A DNA stretch of 64,000 nt from Flavobacteriales bacterium (GCA_947449575.1 CANFRV010000003.1:1-64000); one strand, 5' to 3'. Counted from the stretch's first letter, positions 47,641-56,104 are shown. Numbers and translations are program-made. Notes: generated by a model from the letters alone, not told the origin.

Positions 47641-47679
47641 AAAAAAAAACTCTAGCATGAAAATGTTAGAGTTTTTTTT
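47641..47679 (+). terminator. Terminator of the nitrate transport operon
   Basis: A stem ACTCTAGCAT/ATGTTAGAGT (one G-T pair) closes a GAAA tetraloop and is flanked by A and T runs. It lies 40 bp after the porin stop. Confidence 0.92.
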
Positions 47680-47714
47680 GATTTCATAAGTGTCATGCCA
47701 AAGGAAAAATATTT

Positions 47715-47728
47715 ATGATGTAAATCAT
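47715..47728 (+). promoter_or_regulatory. Fnr-type palindrome upstream of the hemerythrin-moaA operon
   Basis: ATGAT-GTAA-ATCAT is a perfect palindrome centred at 47721.5. The sequence 29.5 bp on (GTACTTTA, 47751) keeps only the TTT core of the -7 box, so the promoter is weaker or depends more on the activator. Confidence 0.65.
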
Positions 47729-47808
47729 TTTTATTTTACAGGAAAATACCGTACTTTACACAAAGATATAACGTATTCATTTTTGCAGCATTAAAATAAG
47801 AAAGTAGA

Positions 47809-48531
47809 ATGAAAATAATAGATAATGAAACTGGAAAGAGAGTAGGTGCAAAGGATGTTGACGTGAAAGCACATTCTAGGAAATTAAAAGAGGAAGACCC
47901 GATTTTAAGAAATGCAAATAAATCTGAAGAGTCTGAAGAATTATCTGAAGAATATTCTGCTATGGAACCACCAGATGCATATGATAAAGTGAGGGCGATT
48001 GGAGCAGATTACGATGCTATGGATTCTTTTATTCAGGAATTAATGGATGAACATAAGGAAGTTATCCTAAAGACGAATGAATTTGATGCTGCATTGTTGA
48101 AATTTAAGTCAGATTCTTACGTGTTTGATGAGGAGATAAATAATGCGTTCAATGACTTTTTTGTCTATTTCGATAATCATATTTTACCACATAATCGCAA
48201 GGAAGAAAGACATTATTTTCGATTATTGCATGATCGCTTAATTGAGTCTGGAGAGCATGGAAATGGCGAGAATCCAAGTACTGCGGTTGATTTAATGGAA
48301 GATGATCATGTCAAATTTATACAATTAGGTTCGCTGGTTTTTAATTTATTAGGTTTAGGTATTCGATTGAGAGACACTGAATCAAAAATTGTAACCTTTG
48401 ATTTGGCTTTTAATACCGGTAGAGAATTAGCTGAATTATTACGCTTACATATTTTTAGAGAAGATGAAACTTTATTTCCTTTGTCTCAGCAATTATTAAC
48501 GATAGAAGATTTTTTAATTATCCATGAGTAA
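47809..48531 (+). CDS. Hemerythrin-like HHE domain protein
   Basis: A 240-residue cytoplasmic protein. After a charged 60-residue N-terminal region, a four-helix hemerythrin-like domain shows candidate di-iron ligands: MDEHKEV, FDNHILPHNRKEE, MEDDHVKF and LHIFREDETLFP. Such proteins bind O2 or NO or store iron, and relatives accompany denitrification or nitrosative-stress genes. It overlaps moaA by 8 bp, and its promoter carries a perfect Fnr-type palindrome. This fits a role in NO handling or iron-sulfur repair during nitrate use, but the ligand is an inference. Confidence 0.8.
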   Translation: MKIIDNETGKRVGAKDVDVKAHSRKLKEEDPILRNANKSEESEELSEEYSAMEPPDAYDKVRAIGADYDAMDSFIQELMDEHKEVILKTNEFDAALLKFKSDSYVFDEEINNAFNDFFVYFDNHILPHNRKEERHYFRLLHDRLIESGEHGNGENPSTAVDLMEDDHVKFIQLGSLVFNLLGLGIRLRDTESKIVTFDLAFNTGRELAELLRLHIFREDETLFPLSQQLLTIEDFLIIHE

Positions 48532-49522
48532 GCCGAAGAATATTGTTGACACGTTTGGAAGAGTGCATGACTATCTTAGAATTTCATTGACGGAACGCTG
48601 CAATTTACGCTGTTTTTATTGTATGCCCGAAGATGGTATTCAGTTGCGCGATAAGGCTGAATTTATGACCACGGAAGAACTTATTTTTATTGCTAAAAAG
48701 TTCGTTGATTTAGGTGTTAAGAAAATTCGTCTAACGGGCGGTGAGCCATTGGTTAGAAGGGATTTTGGAACCATCATCCGACAATTAGGAGAACTCCCCG
48801 TTGAATTAGCAATCACAACAAATGCAGTTTTGATTGATAAATATATCGATGATATAAAAAGTGCAGGTGTAAAATCCATAAATGTGAGTCTGGATTCACT
48901 GAAAGAGGAGCGTTTTAATATGATCTCTCGAAGAAGTTATTATACCAAAATCAGAGATAATATAGATTTATTGATAAAAAATGATTTTCATGTTAAAATC
49001 AATATTGTCTTAATTAAAGGAACGAATGACGATGAAATAATTGATTTTGTTAACTGGACGGTCAATGAAAAAATTCAAATCCGTTTTATTGAATTCATGC
49101 CTTTTGATGGTAATAATTGGAATTGGGAAAAGAAAATCTCTTTCAAGGAAATTTTAGACAAAGTGGACGCTTTTTTTGGGAAGAAATTAGTTGAAAAACT
49201 GATAGATGGACCAAATGATACCACAAGAAATTATAAAATTACAGGTGGGCTAGGTTCCTTCGGGATTATTAGTTCAGTTACAAATCCATTTTGTGATACG
49301 TGTAATCGTATTCGTTTAACAGCAGATGGGAAAATTAAAAATTGCCTTTTTTCACAATCTGAATTAGATTTGTTAACCGCTCTTCGAAATGGAGTAGAAA
49401 TTGAAGAAATGATTATTGAGAATATTAAAGGGAAAGAAAAAGAACGCGGAGGAAATAAATCTTTTGAGAAATTAGAGGTTTCAAAAATAAAAAACCGAAC
49501 AATGATTTCTATAGGTGGTTAA
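48524..49522 (+). CDS. moaA: GTP 3',8-cyclase, molybdenum cofactor biosynthesis
   Basis: Radical-SAM enzyme that with MoaC converts GTP to cyclic pyranopterin monophosphate. It is 332 residues. The N-terminal cluster motif is CNLRCFYC, RLTGGEPLVRRD is the SAM region, and the C-terminal second cluster lies in FCDTCNRIRLTADGKIKNCLF. The protein ends SIGG, the usual GG tail. It overlaps the hemerythrin gene by 8 bp and is followed 16 bp later by a Crp/Fnr gene, forming one operon. Fnr-type control through the upstream palindrome is likely. Confidence 0.96.
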   Translation: MSKPKNIVDTFGRVHDYLRISLTERCNLRCFYCMPEDGIQLRDKAEFMTTEELIFIAKKFVDLGVKKIRLTGGEPLVRRDFGTIIRQLGELPVELAITTNAVLIDKYIDDIKSAGVKSINVSLDSLKEERFNMISRRSYYTKIRDNIDLLIKNDFHVKINIVLIKGTNDDEIIDFVNWTVNEKIQIRFIEFMPFDGNNWNWEKKISFKEILDKVDAFFGKKLVEKLIDGPNDTTRNYKITGGLGSFGIISSVTNPFCDTCNRIRLTADGKIKNCLFSQSELDLLTALRNGVEIEEMIIENIKGKEKERGGNKSFEKLEVSKIKNRTMISIGG

Positions 49523-49538
49523 TTAGTAGTATTATAGT

Positions 49539-50198
49539 ATGAATGAAATTATTAAAAAGTATTGTACTGAAGAATGGAGTGAATTTATAGCCTTTCATAG
49601 TGACAATGTGAAAGTGGAAGCTGGTGATTATATTTTTAAGGCTGGAGAAGACACCCTAGGGCTTTATATTATTGAATCAGGAAAAGTAAAAGTGGTCATT
49701 AATAATAATGACCAATCCGAACGTATTATTCGGTTAATTTCTACCAAAGATGTGCTAGGTCATAGAGGTTTTGGAGGCGATTGGAAATATTCTGTATCTG
49801 CAATCGCTTTAGAAGATTCTGTCTTAACGTTTATTCCTCTAAAAATATTTAATTATGTCGTCAAAGCTAATCCAGAATTTGGATATTATATGATGATGTT
49901 TTTTGCAGAAGAACTTAGGGAGTCTGAAAGGTTGGCGACTAATTTACCGATCAGGAACGTGATTGCCTCTGTGATATACAATATTTATAAGGTTTTTGGC
50001 CTAGAAAAAGGAAGTGAAACTAAACTTAGTTTTACACTATCAAGAAAGGATATTGCAAATCAAGCGGGTACAAGATATGAAACGGTAGTGCGAGTGCTAG
50101 CTGACCTTAAAAAAGAGGGTGTTATTCAAATTGATGGAAAAGCCATCCATATCTTAAATGTTGAAAAACTTGTAAATATTAAAAATGGAATTGAATAA
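49539..50198 (+). CDS. Crp/Fnr family regulator A
   Basis: A 219-residue regulator with a cyclic-nucleotide-binding-like domain (about 20-125; IFKAGEDTLGLYIIESGKVKV) and a C-terminal winged helix (SFTLSRKDIANQAGTRYETVVRVLADLKKEG). The recognition helix keeps E-x-x-x-R (ETVVR), the pair that in Fnr-type proteins reads the TGAT half-site. There are no cluster-forming cysteines, so it is not an O2-sensing FNR; a haem or NO-sensing DNR-like role is conceivable. It is third in the hemerythrin-moaA operon. Confidence 0.88.
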   Translation: MNEIIKKYCTEEWSEFIAFHSDNVKVEAGDYIFKAGEDTLGLYIIESGKVKVVINNNDQSERIIRLISTKDVLGHRGFGGDWKYSVSAIALEDSVLTFIPLKIFNYVVKANPEFGYYMMMFFAEELRESERLATNLPIRNVIASVIYNIYKVFGLEKGSETKLSFTLSRKDIANQAGTRYETVVRVLADLKKEGVIQIDGKAIHILNVEKLVNIKNGIE

Positions 50199-50216
50199 AA
50201 AAACAGATTAAACATC

Positions 50217-50255
50217 AAAAAAAAGCCGGAAATAATTTTCATTTTCGGCTTTTTT
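50217..50255. terminator. Bidirectional terminator
   Basis: The stem AAAAAGCCGgAAA / TTTTCGGCTTTTT, with flanking A and T runs, lies between the convergent Crp/Fnr regulator A and the 603-residue gene. Confidence 0.85.
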
Positions 50256-50278
50256 ACACTTCATTTTCTGCTGAAAAT

Positions 50279-52090
50279 CTAGGCGATTGCAATTTCAATA
50301 TCTATGGCTTTCAGTAGGAGACTTTGAGTATGCAGTTCCTCTAATAAATCTTTGGAATTTTCAAAAGCACTTGCTTTCCATGTTGAAAATAAAGATCTGT
50401 AATACGTAATTCCTTCTTCCAGATTTGATTTAAATTCTTTCAATTTATTCAATTGCTTTTTATTTAAAGGATCAAAATTTGTACTTACCTCTTTTTTGAA
50501 ATGTTCAATATACATGTTGAGTTCTTTCAAAAACATATGCGGTCGTTTCTTAGTATTTAAAATATTGATTTTACCGTAAATGTGATCCACCATTTCTTTT
50601 AGAGAGAATGTTCTTGAGAAATAAGCGATATTAGGACCAGGACAAACGGCAATTCCTTCTCCTTCTGCTCTTGTTTCAATGTTTTTATCAATTAAGGCAG
50701 ATGTGCCTAAACTGCTGCACAAACAGGTTTTCTCTAATACTTCTTTTTTTTGCCTTTCTAATTCCTTCTCCGGCAAATTAGACGTATCTAAGCTTTGTAT
50801 TTTTAAATGAACATATTGTCTAGAGGCGACGCAGATAGGTTTTTCTGTAAATTCTGTATTGAAAGATAAAAACTTTTTAGGACAAGAGCTTCCAGGTCTG
50901 TTTTTTTCGAATAATTGCTGCATGCTTTTTTCAATGGTTGTTCCTCTGACTGTATTAAAAGGTACTCCAAGTGGTGAAATTGAACTTGTATATAAATCTT
51001 CTTCATTACATCTTTCTAAAAGATTTATTGTGGAAGAATCAATGCTAACTGCTTCGGGGACTAATAAAAAAGGAGTTCCCCAGCCGACACTGTCAATATT
51101 AAAAGAGTTCAAGAGCATTTGATGTTCCTCGAAATTTCCAACACCACCTTGAGCTGAAAATTTCATTGAATAGGGGGATTCAGGGACAAATTTATTTCTC
51201 TCTTTCATGGCTTCTTTATACGTGGAGAAAATTTCCTGAATCAATTCTTCGCGATCTTCATTGAATTTATCAAGTATAGGACCTAGTAAATCTCCTTGGG
51301 TAGCAAATGCGTGACCACCGCAATTTAGACCGGATTCAATTCTGAATTCTGACGTCCAAACACCTTTTTTTGCTAAAAATTTCCCTTGAATTAAAGCGGA
51401 TCTATAATCACTTACTTTTAATATCACTTTCTTTTTAATTTCTCCGTTTTTATCAGGAAGAAAGTCTGGGAAAGATTCGAAATAAGCAAATAAACGAGGG
51501 TTTAATCCTGCTGATATAACAATACTAGAATTGACGTCAGATAACGCGTAACCGCGCAAAGCAGCCATTGCATCATTATATTCGATAGGTAGTTGAGTCT
51601 TGTTTTTTGCGAATGTTGGATTATCTACTTTCGACATAATATTCACGTCAATGTTTCCGCATATCATTTGTGCTTTTAATTCTTGCTGAAATTTCTCTTT
51701 TTTGTCTTTATTTGTTTCCGTTTTCATTGCCTTGTATAGTGCAAATAAGACTGAGTCCGGACTTAATATTTCAAAATATTTAGTCAAATCCGTTCCTGCT
51801 TCAAAAACTTCTTTTTTTAGTTCTGTGAACTTAGTTTCGATGATTTCTTTAGATAAGTTTAAAAAAGAAGTGATTCTGTCTGCTCGATGGTTTTCTTCAT
51901 CACCTTTTATTTCATGATAGTCAAAGTTATACAGCTGACAATAATGCTTACGAATTTTTTCTATTAAAATATCATCACCTATTGAAAGTACAGACGCAAT
52001 GCCAAAATGAGAAACTTTTATTGGTGAATCAATTGTGTACCCTAAACCCATGACAGGAATGTGAAAAGTATGCGGATTTGTGTTATTCAT
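50279..52090 (-). CDS. Unknown 603-residue Cys-rich protein, Fnr-type promoter
   Basis: Cytoplasmic protein without signal peptide or membrane span. The N-terminus (HIPVMGLGYTIDSPIKVSHFGI) and the middle (GLNCGGHAFATQGDLLGPIL near 250, FSAQGGVGNFEEHQML near 310) resemble TIM-barrel flavin or glutamate-synthase-like proteins. The C-terminal half has clustered cysteines: SSCPKK (about 400), ICVAS (about 422), TCLCSS (about 455) and VCPGPN (about 483), a pattern that could ligate an iron-sulfur cluster. No family was recognised with certainty. It is monocistronic, next to three Crp/Fnr genes and moaA, and its promoter has a near-perfect Fnr-type site with an exact TAATTTTG box. Confidence 0.75.
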   Translation of the reverse strand: MNNTNPHTFHIPVMGLGYTIDSPIKVSHFGIASVLSIGDDILIEKIRKHYCQLYNFDYHEIKGDEENHRADRITSFLNLSKEIIETKFTELKKEVFEAGTDLTKYFEILSPDSVLFALYKAMKTETNKDKKEKFQQELKAQMICGNIDVNIMSKVDNPTFAKNKTQLPIEYNDAMAALRGYALSDVNSSIVISAGLNPRLFAYFESFPDFLPDKNGEIKKKVILKVSDYRSALIQGKFLAKKGVWTSEFRIESGLNCGGHAFATQGDLLGPILDKFNEDREELIQEIFSTYKEAMKERNKFVPESPYSMKFSAQGGVGNFEEHQMLLNSFNIDSVGWGTPFLLVPEAVSIDSSTINLLERCNEEDLYTSSISPLGVPFNTVRGTTIEKSMQQLFEKNRPGSSCPKKFLSFNTEFTEKPICVASRQYVHLKIQSLDTSNLPEKELERQKKEVLEKTCLCSSLGTSALIDKNIETRAEGEGIAVCPGPNIAYFSRTFSLKEMVDHIYGKINILNTKKRPHMFLKELNMYIEHFKKEVSTNFDPLNKKQLNKLKEFKSNLEEGITYYRSLFSTWKASAFENSKDLLEELHTQSLLLKAIDIEIAIA

Positions 52091-52119
52091 GAATGGGTTT
52101 TATATAATTAATAAGGACC

Positions 52120-52163
52120 CAAAATTACGTAAGTTGTCTCAAATTTAATATGACATAAATCAT
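52120..52163 (-). promoter_or_regulatory. Fnr-type site and -7 box of the 603-residue gene
   Basis: Read on the minus strand, ATGAT-TTAT-GTCAT (52163-52150) is centred at 52156.5. TAATTTTG (52127-52120), an exact TAnnTTTG box, begins 29.5 bp downstream. The start codon follows about 30 bp later. Confidence 0.8.
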
Positions 52164-52324
52164 AAAAATAGAAAAGAAGATATGATGTATTTGTAGATTT
52201 TTTAGGTGGGAAATAATTTAATTGTGATTATATATTTAATTTTATTAGAGGGAGGATTGTTGTAAAGATTTTACCAATTTTTTTAAATGACTGTTTTATA
52301 GATGTTTTGTAATCAGTTATTGCT

Positions 52325-52963
52325 TTAATTAGGATGGTTTGGTGTTAATAATGCTTTTAATTTTTCGAGATGCGTAATTGTTATCTTTTCATCCTTCATT
52401 TTAATTAGATTTTTTGCGGTTAAATCTTTTATCGTAGTAAGAACTTGTATAGATGAAACGCCTGTTAATTCAGTTAGATCATCAATTGAAAGATAAATTT
52501 TCCTTAAATCGTTTTCAAATAGTACATTGTTTAGTATCTCATTAATAATTCTTTCTGAAGTGGTAAGTTGAGTAAAACTTTTAGTTTTGTTGTCGGTTAT
52601 TTTTATCCGTCGACAAAGTATTTCAATCATTGTTTTGCCAAATTCTGGATTTTCAATCAGTGCTTTTTTGAAAAATGACTTGTCAATTTTAAGTAAGGAA
52701 GAGTTTTCGCAAGCAACTGCTGTGAAGTAAAAATGATCACCATCGCACAAGCAAGAAGTTATTCCAATAAATTCTTTTTCACGTGTAAATCCGATAACAT
52801 TTTCTGTCTTGCTAACCTTTAATTTCCCCGATTTAATAAAGAAAACAAAGTCATTTATTTCGCCTTCTTTAAATAGTATTTCACCTTTAGTTATATCAAT
52901 AATTTCACTTGGGAATAATGTTTTTATATAGTTTAAATTAAAAAATAGATTATCTGTTTTCAT
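52325..52963 (-). CDS. Crp/Fnr family regulator B (atypical recognition helix)
   Basis: A 212-residue regulator. The effector domain (about 20-125) shows ITKGEILFKEGEINDFVFFIKSGKLKV. The C-terminal winged helix (SIDDLTELTGVSSIQVLTTIKDLTAKNLI) lacks the usual E-x-x-x-R in the recognition helix (SSIQVLTTI), so its DNA target probably differs from the ATGAT site or it acts as a partner. Cys residues lie at CLCDGD and in FTAVACENSS, not in an FNR pattern. Its own promoter carries an Fnr-type site, so it is a target of the regulon. Confidence 0.8.
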   Translation of the reverse strand: MKTDNLFFNLNYIKTLFPSEIIDITKGEILFKEGEINDFVFFIKSGKLKVSKTENVIGFTREKEFIGITSCLCDGDHFYFTAVACENSSLLKIDKSFFKKALIENPEFGKTMIEILCRRIKITDNKTKSFTQLTTSERIINEILNNVLFENDLRKIYLSIDDLTELTGVSSIQVLTTIKDLTAKNLIKMKDEKITITHLEKLKALLTPNHPN

Positions 52964-52981
52964 TTCGTAAAGAATTTAGTG

Positions 52982-53025
52982 TAAAAATACTTTACTAAAA
53001 TCAAAAATTATATGATTTAAATCAA
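52982..53025 (-). promoter_or_regulatory. Fnr-type site and -7 box of Crp/Fnr gene B
   Basis: The palindrome on the plus strand is ATGAT-TTAA-ATCAA (53012-53025), centred at 53018.5. On the minus strand TATTTTTA (52989-52982), one base from TAnnTTTG, starts 29.5 bp downstream. Confidence 0.75.
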
Positions 53026-53108
53026 TTAATTAAATAAAAAGAAGTGTTTTCAAAGTTGGTGTAAATAATAAGAATTCAGGTGAAAAAACCTATTGTACAA
53101 TAAACAAA

Positions 53109-53819
53109 TTAATCATAGGTGTTAGAACTTTGAACGAGCTTTTTGAAATTTGTAATTAAAATGTTTTTCCCTTCTAGTTTAATAACGTTATCACTGCTTA
53201 ATTGAGAAAGTGTTCTAATCGTTGTTTCAGTTGAAGTTCCCGCTAAGTCAGCTATTTCTGATCTTGTTAAGTTTACATTTAAAGTGATTTTATCTTCTAA
53301 GTAACCAAACGAGTTGACGAGCAATATTAATGCTTCAGCTATTCTTTCCTTTACGGTTTTTTGCGCTACGTCAATCAAATGTTGTTCGGCACTTTTTAGG
53401 TCTTTAGATAGTAGTTGAATTAAATTCAGGGATAATTTGTAATTATCTTCATTCACTTTTTGAAATACTTCTTTTGAAATGATGCAAATTTCACATTCTA
53501 CCATGGCTGTAGCTGTTCCGTGGTAAGGTTCGTTACTTAATAATGAGCGATATCCTAGAATGTCACCTGACTTAGCGAAACGAACGATCTGTTCTTTTCC
53601 GTCTTTTCCTAGTTTTGAAAGTTTTACTTTTCCTTTGTGAATGCAGAATAAATTATAAGCATTATTTCCTTCTTTAAAAATTATTTCACCTTTTTTAAAG
53701 ATACCATCTAGTTTACCGCATGATAGCTCAGTTTTCTCTTTTATGTTTAACGAACAAAGGATTCCTGCTGAATTTTCGCAGTTTGTACAAGAAGGAATTT
53801 CTATATTATTTTTTTTCAT
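53109..53819 (-). CDS. Crp/Fnr family regulator C with FNR-like N-terminal cysteines
   Basis: A 236-residue regulator. The N-terminus has SCTNC, then LC at 22 and SC at 34 (C-x2-C-x7-C-x11-C), which resembles the [4Fe-4S] ligands of FNR O2 sensors. The effector domain (about 40-150; GEIIFKEGNNAYNLFCIHKGKVKL) and winged helix follow (LTRSEIADLAGTSTETTIRTLSQL), with E-x-x-x-R in TETTIR. It is thus the best candidate reader of the ATGAT-N4-ATCAT sites. It is divergent from moeA. A -7 box TAATTTTG lies at 53849-53842, without a matching Fnr-type site at the standard distance, so it may be expressed constitutively. Confidence 0.87.
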   Translation of the reverse strand: MKKNNIEIPSCTNCENSAGILCSLNIKEKTELSCGKLDGIFKKGEIIFKEGNNAYNLFCIHKGKVKLSKLGKDGKEQIVRFAKSGDILGYRSLLSNEPYHGTATAMVECEICIISKEVFQKVNEDNYKLSLNLIQLLSKDLKSAEQHLIDVAQKTVKERIAEALILLVNSFGYLEDKITLNVNLTRSEIADLAGTSTETTIRTLSQLSSDNVIKLEGKNILITNFKKLVQSSNTYD

Positions 53820-53893
53820 TGTTTAAAATAAATATAATAACCAAAATTAGAGTAAATTTATGTTGTAATTTATGTTTACAATAGTGTATTTAA

Positions 53894-53937
53894 ATGATAT
53901 TCATCATATTTAATGAGGAGTGTTAATAGCAAATTTG
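53894..53937 (+). promoter_or_regulatory. Fnr-type site and -7 box of moeA operon
   Basis: ATGAT-ATTC-ATCAT (53894-53907) is a perfect palindrome centred at 53900.5. CAAATTTG (53930-53937), one base from TAnnTTTG, starts exactly 29.5 bp downstream. Initiation would be near 53942, so the true moeA start is ATG 53963 and not TTG 53942. Confidence 0.8.
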
Positions 53938-53962
53938 TACGTTGAAAAATAAAGGTTTTACT

Positions 53963-55135
53963 ATGGAAAGTTTAAATGGAGCACTAAGTAAAGTTGAAAA
54001 ATATTCTAAAAAGCTTAAAAAAGTGCTTTTGTCGACTGACTTAGCTTTAGGATTTGTTGCTTCGGACAATGTACTTTCTCCCATTTCTTTTCCTCCTTTT
54101 GAGCAGTCGGCGATGGATGGTTATGCAATCAATACAACTGATTCGGAAGATATTTATAGATTGATTAGTGAGATTAAGGCAGGCGATAATGCAAGCGTTA
54201 TTAAGTTAAATCCAGGAGAGGCTATTCGTATTTATACAGGTGCAATGATTCCGGTGAATACGACGATTGTTGTGCGTCAAGAAGATGTTCTTACGTTTAG
54301 TGATCAAGTGAAGATTTTGATAATGCCTAAACAAGGAGCTAATATTCGTAGAATTGGCGAGCAGATTAAAGCGGGTGATCTGGCCATTGAAAAAGGTACA
54401 GTTCTTAATCCTGGTGCAATTGGTTTTTTATCCATGATTGGCGTGAGTGAAGTGTCCGTGTTTTCGAAGCCGAGAATTACTATTATCACCACTGGAAATG
54501 AATTGACCAAATTAGGGGATAAGTTAGAAGTGGGAATGATTTATGAATCTAATTCAAATACTTTATTGGCTGGATTAAAAAGTTTTGGATTTGAAGCTAA
54601 ATCTGTTACTGCCAGAGATACATATGATGAGGTGAAGGATACTTTTGAAAAAGAGATACAAACAAGTGATATTGTGATTTTTACGGGTGGAATTTCTGTG
54701 GGTGATTATGATTTTGTGGGAAGAGTGTTGGCTGATTTAAAGGTAAATACAATTTTTTATAAAGTGAAACAAAAACCTGGTAAACCACTGTTCTTTGGCG
54801 AAATAAATGATAAAATTGTTTTTGGTTTGCCTGGTAATCCTGCCGCAGTTTTGACTTCTTTTTATTTATTTATCTTACCTTGCTTAGCTAAAATGATTGG
54901 TAGAGAAAAAGGTTTTGTCTCGCGTGCTAAAGTGTCTCTCGATATTGATTATTCAAAGTCAGCTGATATTTCTCATTTACTAAAAGGTTTGGCTACAATT
55001 GATACAGTTGAATTGCTGCCTGCTCAAAGTTCTGCCATGTTGAGTTCTTTTGTAAAGGCTAATTGTATTGCTATTTTTGAAGAAGGCAGAGCGCAATGGA
55101 AAAAAGGGGATTTAGTTGAAATTCTTATGATTTAA
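53963..55135 (+). CDS. moeA: Molybdopterin molybdenumtransferase
   Basis: Inserts molybdate into adenylylated molybdopterin. It is 390 residues. Conserved features are FPPFEQSAMDGYAI (substrate loop), IYTGAMIPVNTTIVVRQED, GANIRRIGEQIKAGD, TTGNEL, IYESNSNTLLAGL, FTGGISVGDYDFVG, KVKQKPGKPLFFG and GLPGNPAAVLTSF. It opens a seven-gene cofactor run (moeA, modE-like, mobA, moaD, moeB, moaE, moaCB) and carries the Fnr-type site. Confidence 0.95.
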   Translation: MESLNGALSKVEKYSKKLKKVLLSTDLALGFVASDNVLSPISFPPFEQSAMDGYAINTTDSEDIYRLISEIKAGDNASVIKLNPGEAIRIYTGAMIPVNTTIVVRQEDVLTFSDQVKILIMPKQGANIRRIGEQIKAGDLAIEKGTVLNPGAIGFLSMIGVSEVSVFSKPRITIITTGNELTKLGDKLEVGMIYESNSNTLLAGLKSFGFEAKSVTARDTYDEVKDTFEKEIQTSDIVIFTGGISVGDYDFVGRVLADLKVNTIFYKVKQKPGKPLFFGEINDKIVFGLPGNPAAVLTSFYLFILPCLAKMIGREKGFVSRAKVSLDIDYSKSADISHLLKGLATIDTVELLPAQSSAMLSSFVKANCIAIFEEGRAQWKKGDLVEILMI

Positions 55136-55181
55136 TTGGGTCTACTTTTTTTTTGTTCGATATATATAAAATGATACAACG

Positions 55182-55532
55182 ATGAGTGCTGAAATTGAAT
55201 ATAAAGTAAAAAGTAGAATTTGGATCTTAACGGATAATGGTACTTTTTTAGGCGAAGGTCGTATTGATTTGTTGAATAAAATTGATGAGTTTGGATCGAT
55301 ATCAAAAGCAGCAAAAGCAATGAAAATGTCTTATAAAAAAGCGTGGGAATTGGTTAATTCTATGAATTCGCAGTGTTTAGAACCGATTGTGGTTGGTAAA
55401 ATTGGAGGGAAAGATGGTGGAGGCTCCATTTTAAGCGCTTCTGGAAAGAAAATGGTTGTACAATTTGATAAATTAAACAAAGAAACAATCGAATATCTAA
55501 ATAAAAAAGTGAGTAAAATTAAATGGGGATGA
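55182..55532 (+). CDS. ModE-type winged-helix protein without molybdate-binding domain
   Basis: A 116-residue DNA-binding protein matching the N-terminal domain of ModE (ILTDNGTFLGEGRIDLLNKI, GSISKAAKAMKMSYKKAWELV). It stops before any Mop/TOBE molybdate-binding domain, so it cannot sense molybdate in the way E. coli ModE does. It sits 46 bp after moeA and overlaps mobA by 10 bp. It probably regulates molybdenum genes or has lost the sensor half. Confidence 0.85.
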   Translation: MSAEIEYKVKSRIWILTDNGTFLGEGRIDLLNKIDEFGSISKAAKAMKMSYKKAWELVNSMNSQCLEPIVVGKIGGKDGGGSILSASGKKMVVQFDKLNKETIEYLNKKVSKIKWG

Positions 55533-56104
55533 CGTATACTGCAATTATATTAGCGGGTGGTAAAAGTTCTCGAATGGGTTCTGATAAGGGTTTATTACTT
55601 TTAAAAGGGAGGCCAATGATTGACTATCTTCTGACTATCTTTGCGGTACTGAAAATAAAAGTGATAATTGTTGCTAATAATTCGGGATATGAGCGGTTTA
55701 ATGTGCCTGTTTTTAAGGATGTTATTGAAGGAAAAGGTCCTCTAGTTGGGATTTATACGGGGCTTTTACAGGTTAAAACTGAAAAAAATATTATTGTAAG
55801 TTGCGACGTTCCATGCGTTTCAAAAGAAATGATTGAAACGTTGATCGATAATTCTGGGGATGAGAAAATTACAGTTGTAGCTTATAAAGATAAAATACAT
55901 CCCTTAATTGGGATTTATTCTAAAAGTATTGCAGAAAAAATTTTAGAAAAAATTGAAAGTGAGCAGTTGAAAGTGAGGTTATTGATCGATGAAGTAGATT
56001 CCAAAGTAATTCAATTGGAAGATTATCAATTGGTGGGTATTGAAAATCAGTTGATGAACATAAATACAAAAGAGGAGTTAAAATGGATAGAAGATGGAAA
56101 ATGA
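55523..56104 (+). CDS. mobA: Molybdenum cofactor guanylyltransferase
   Basis: Attaches GMP to Moco to form the bis-MGD type cofactor used by DMSO-reductase family enzymes, including respiratory and periplasmic nitrate reductases. It is 193 residues, with AIILAGGKSSRMGSDKGLLLLKG at the start, ISCDVP-type SCDVPCV, and a DEGPLVGI-like motif (GKGPLVGIYTGL). It overlaps the ModE-like gene and moaD (11 bp), showing tight coupling. Confidence 0.92.
   Translation: MGMTYTAIILAGGKSSRMGSDKGLLLLKGRPMIDYLLTIFAVLKIKVIIVANNSGYERFNVPVFKDVIEGKGPLVGIYTGLLQVKTEKNIIVSCDVPCVSKEMIETLIDNSGDEKITVVAYKDKIHPLIGIYSKSIAEKILEKIESEQLKVRLLIDEVDSKVIQLEDYQLVGIENQLMNINTKEELKWIEDGK

Noticed and set aside
53942-53962. TTG start for moeA
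   Set aside because: The predicted transcription start is at about this position, so the TTG would be leaderless and ATG 53963 is favoured.
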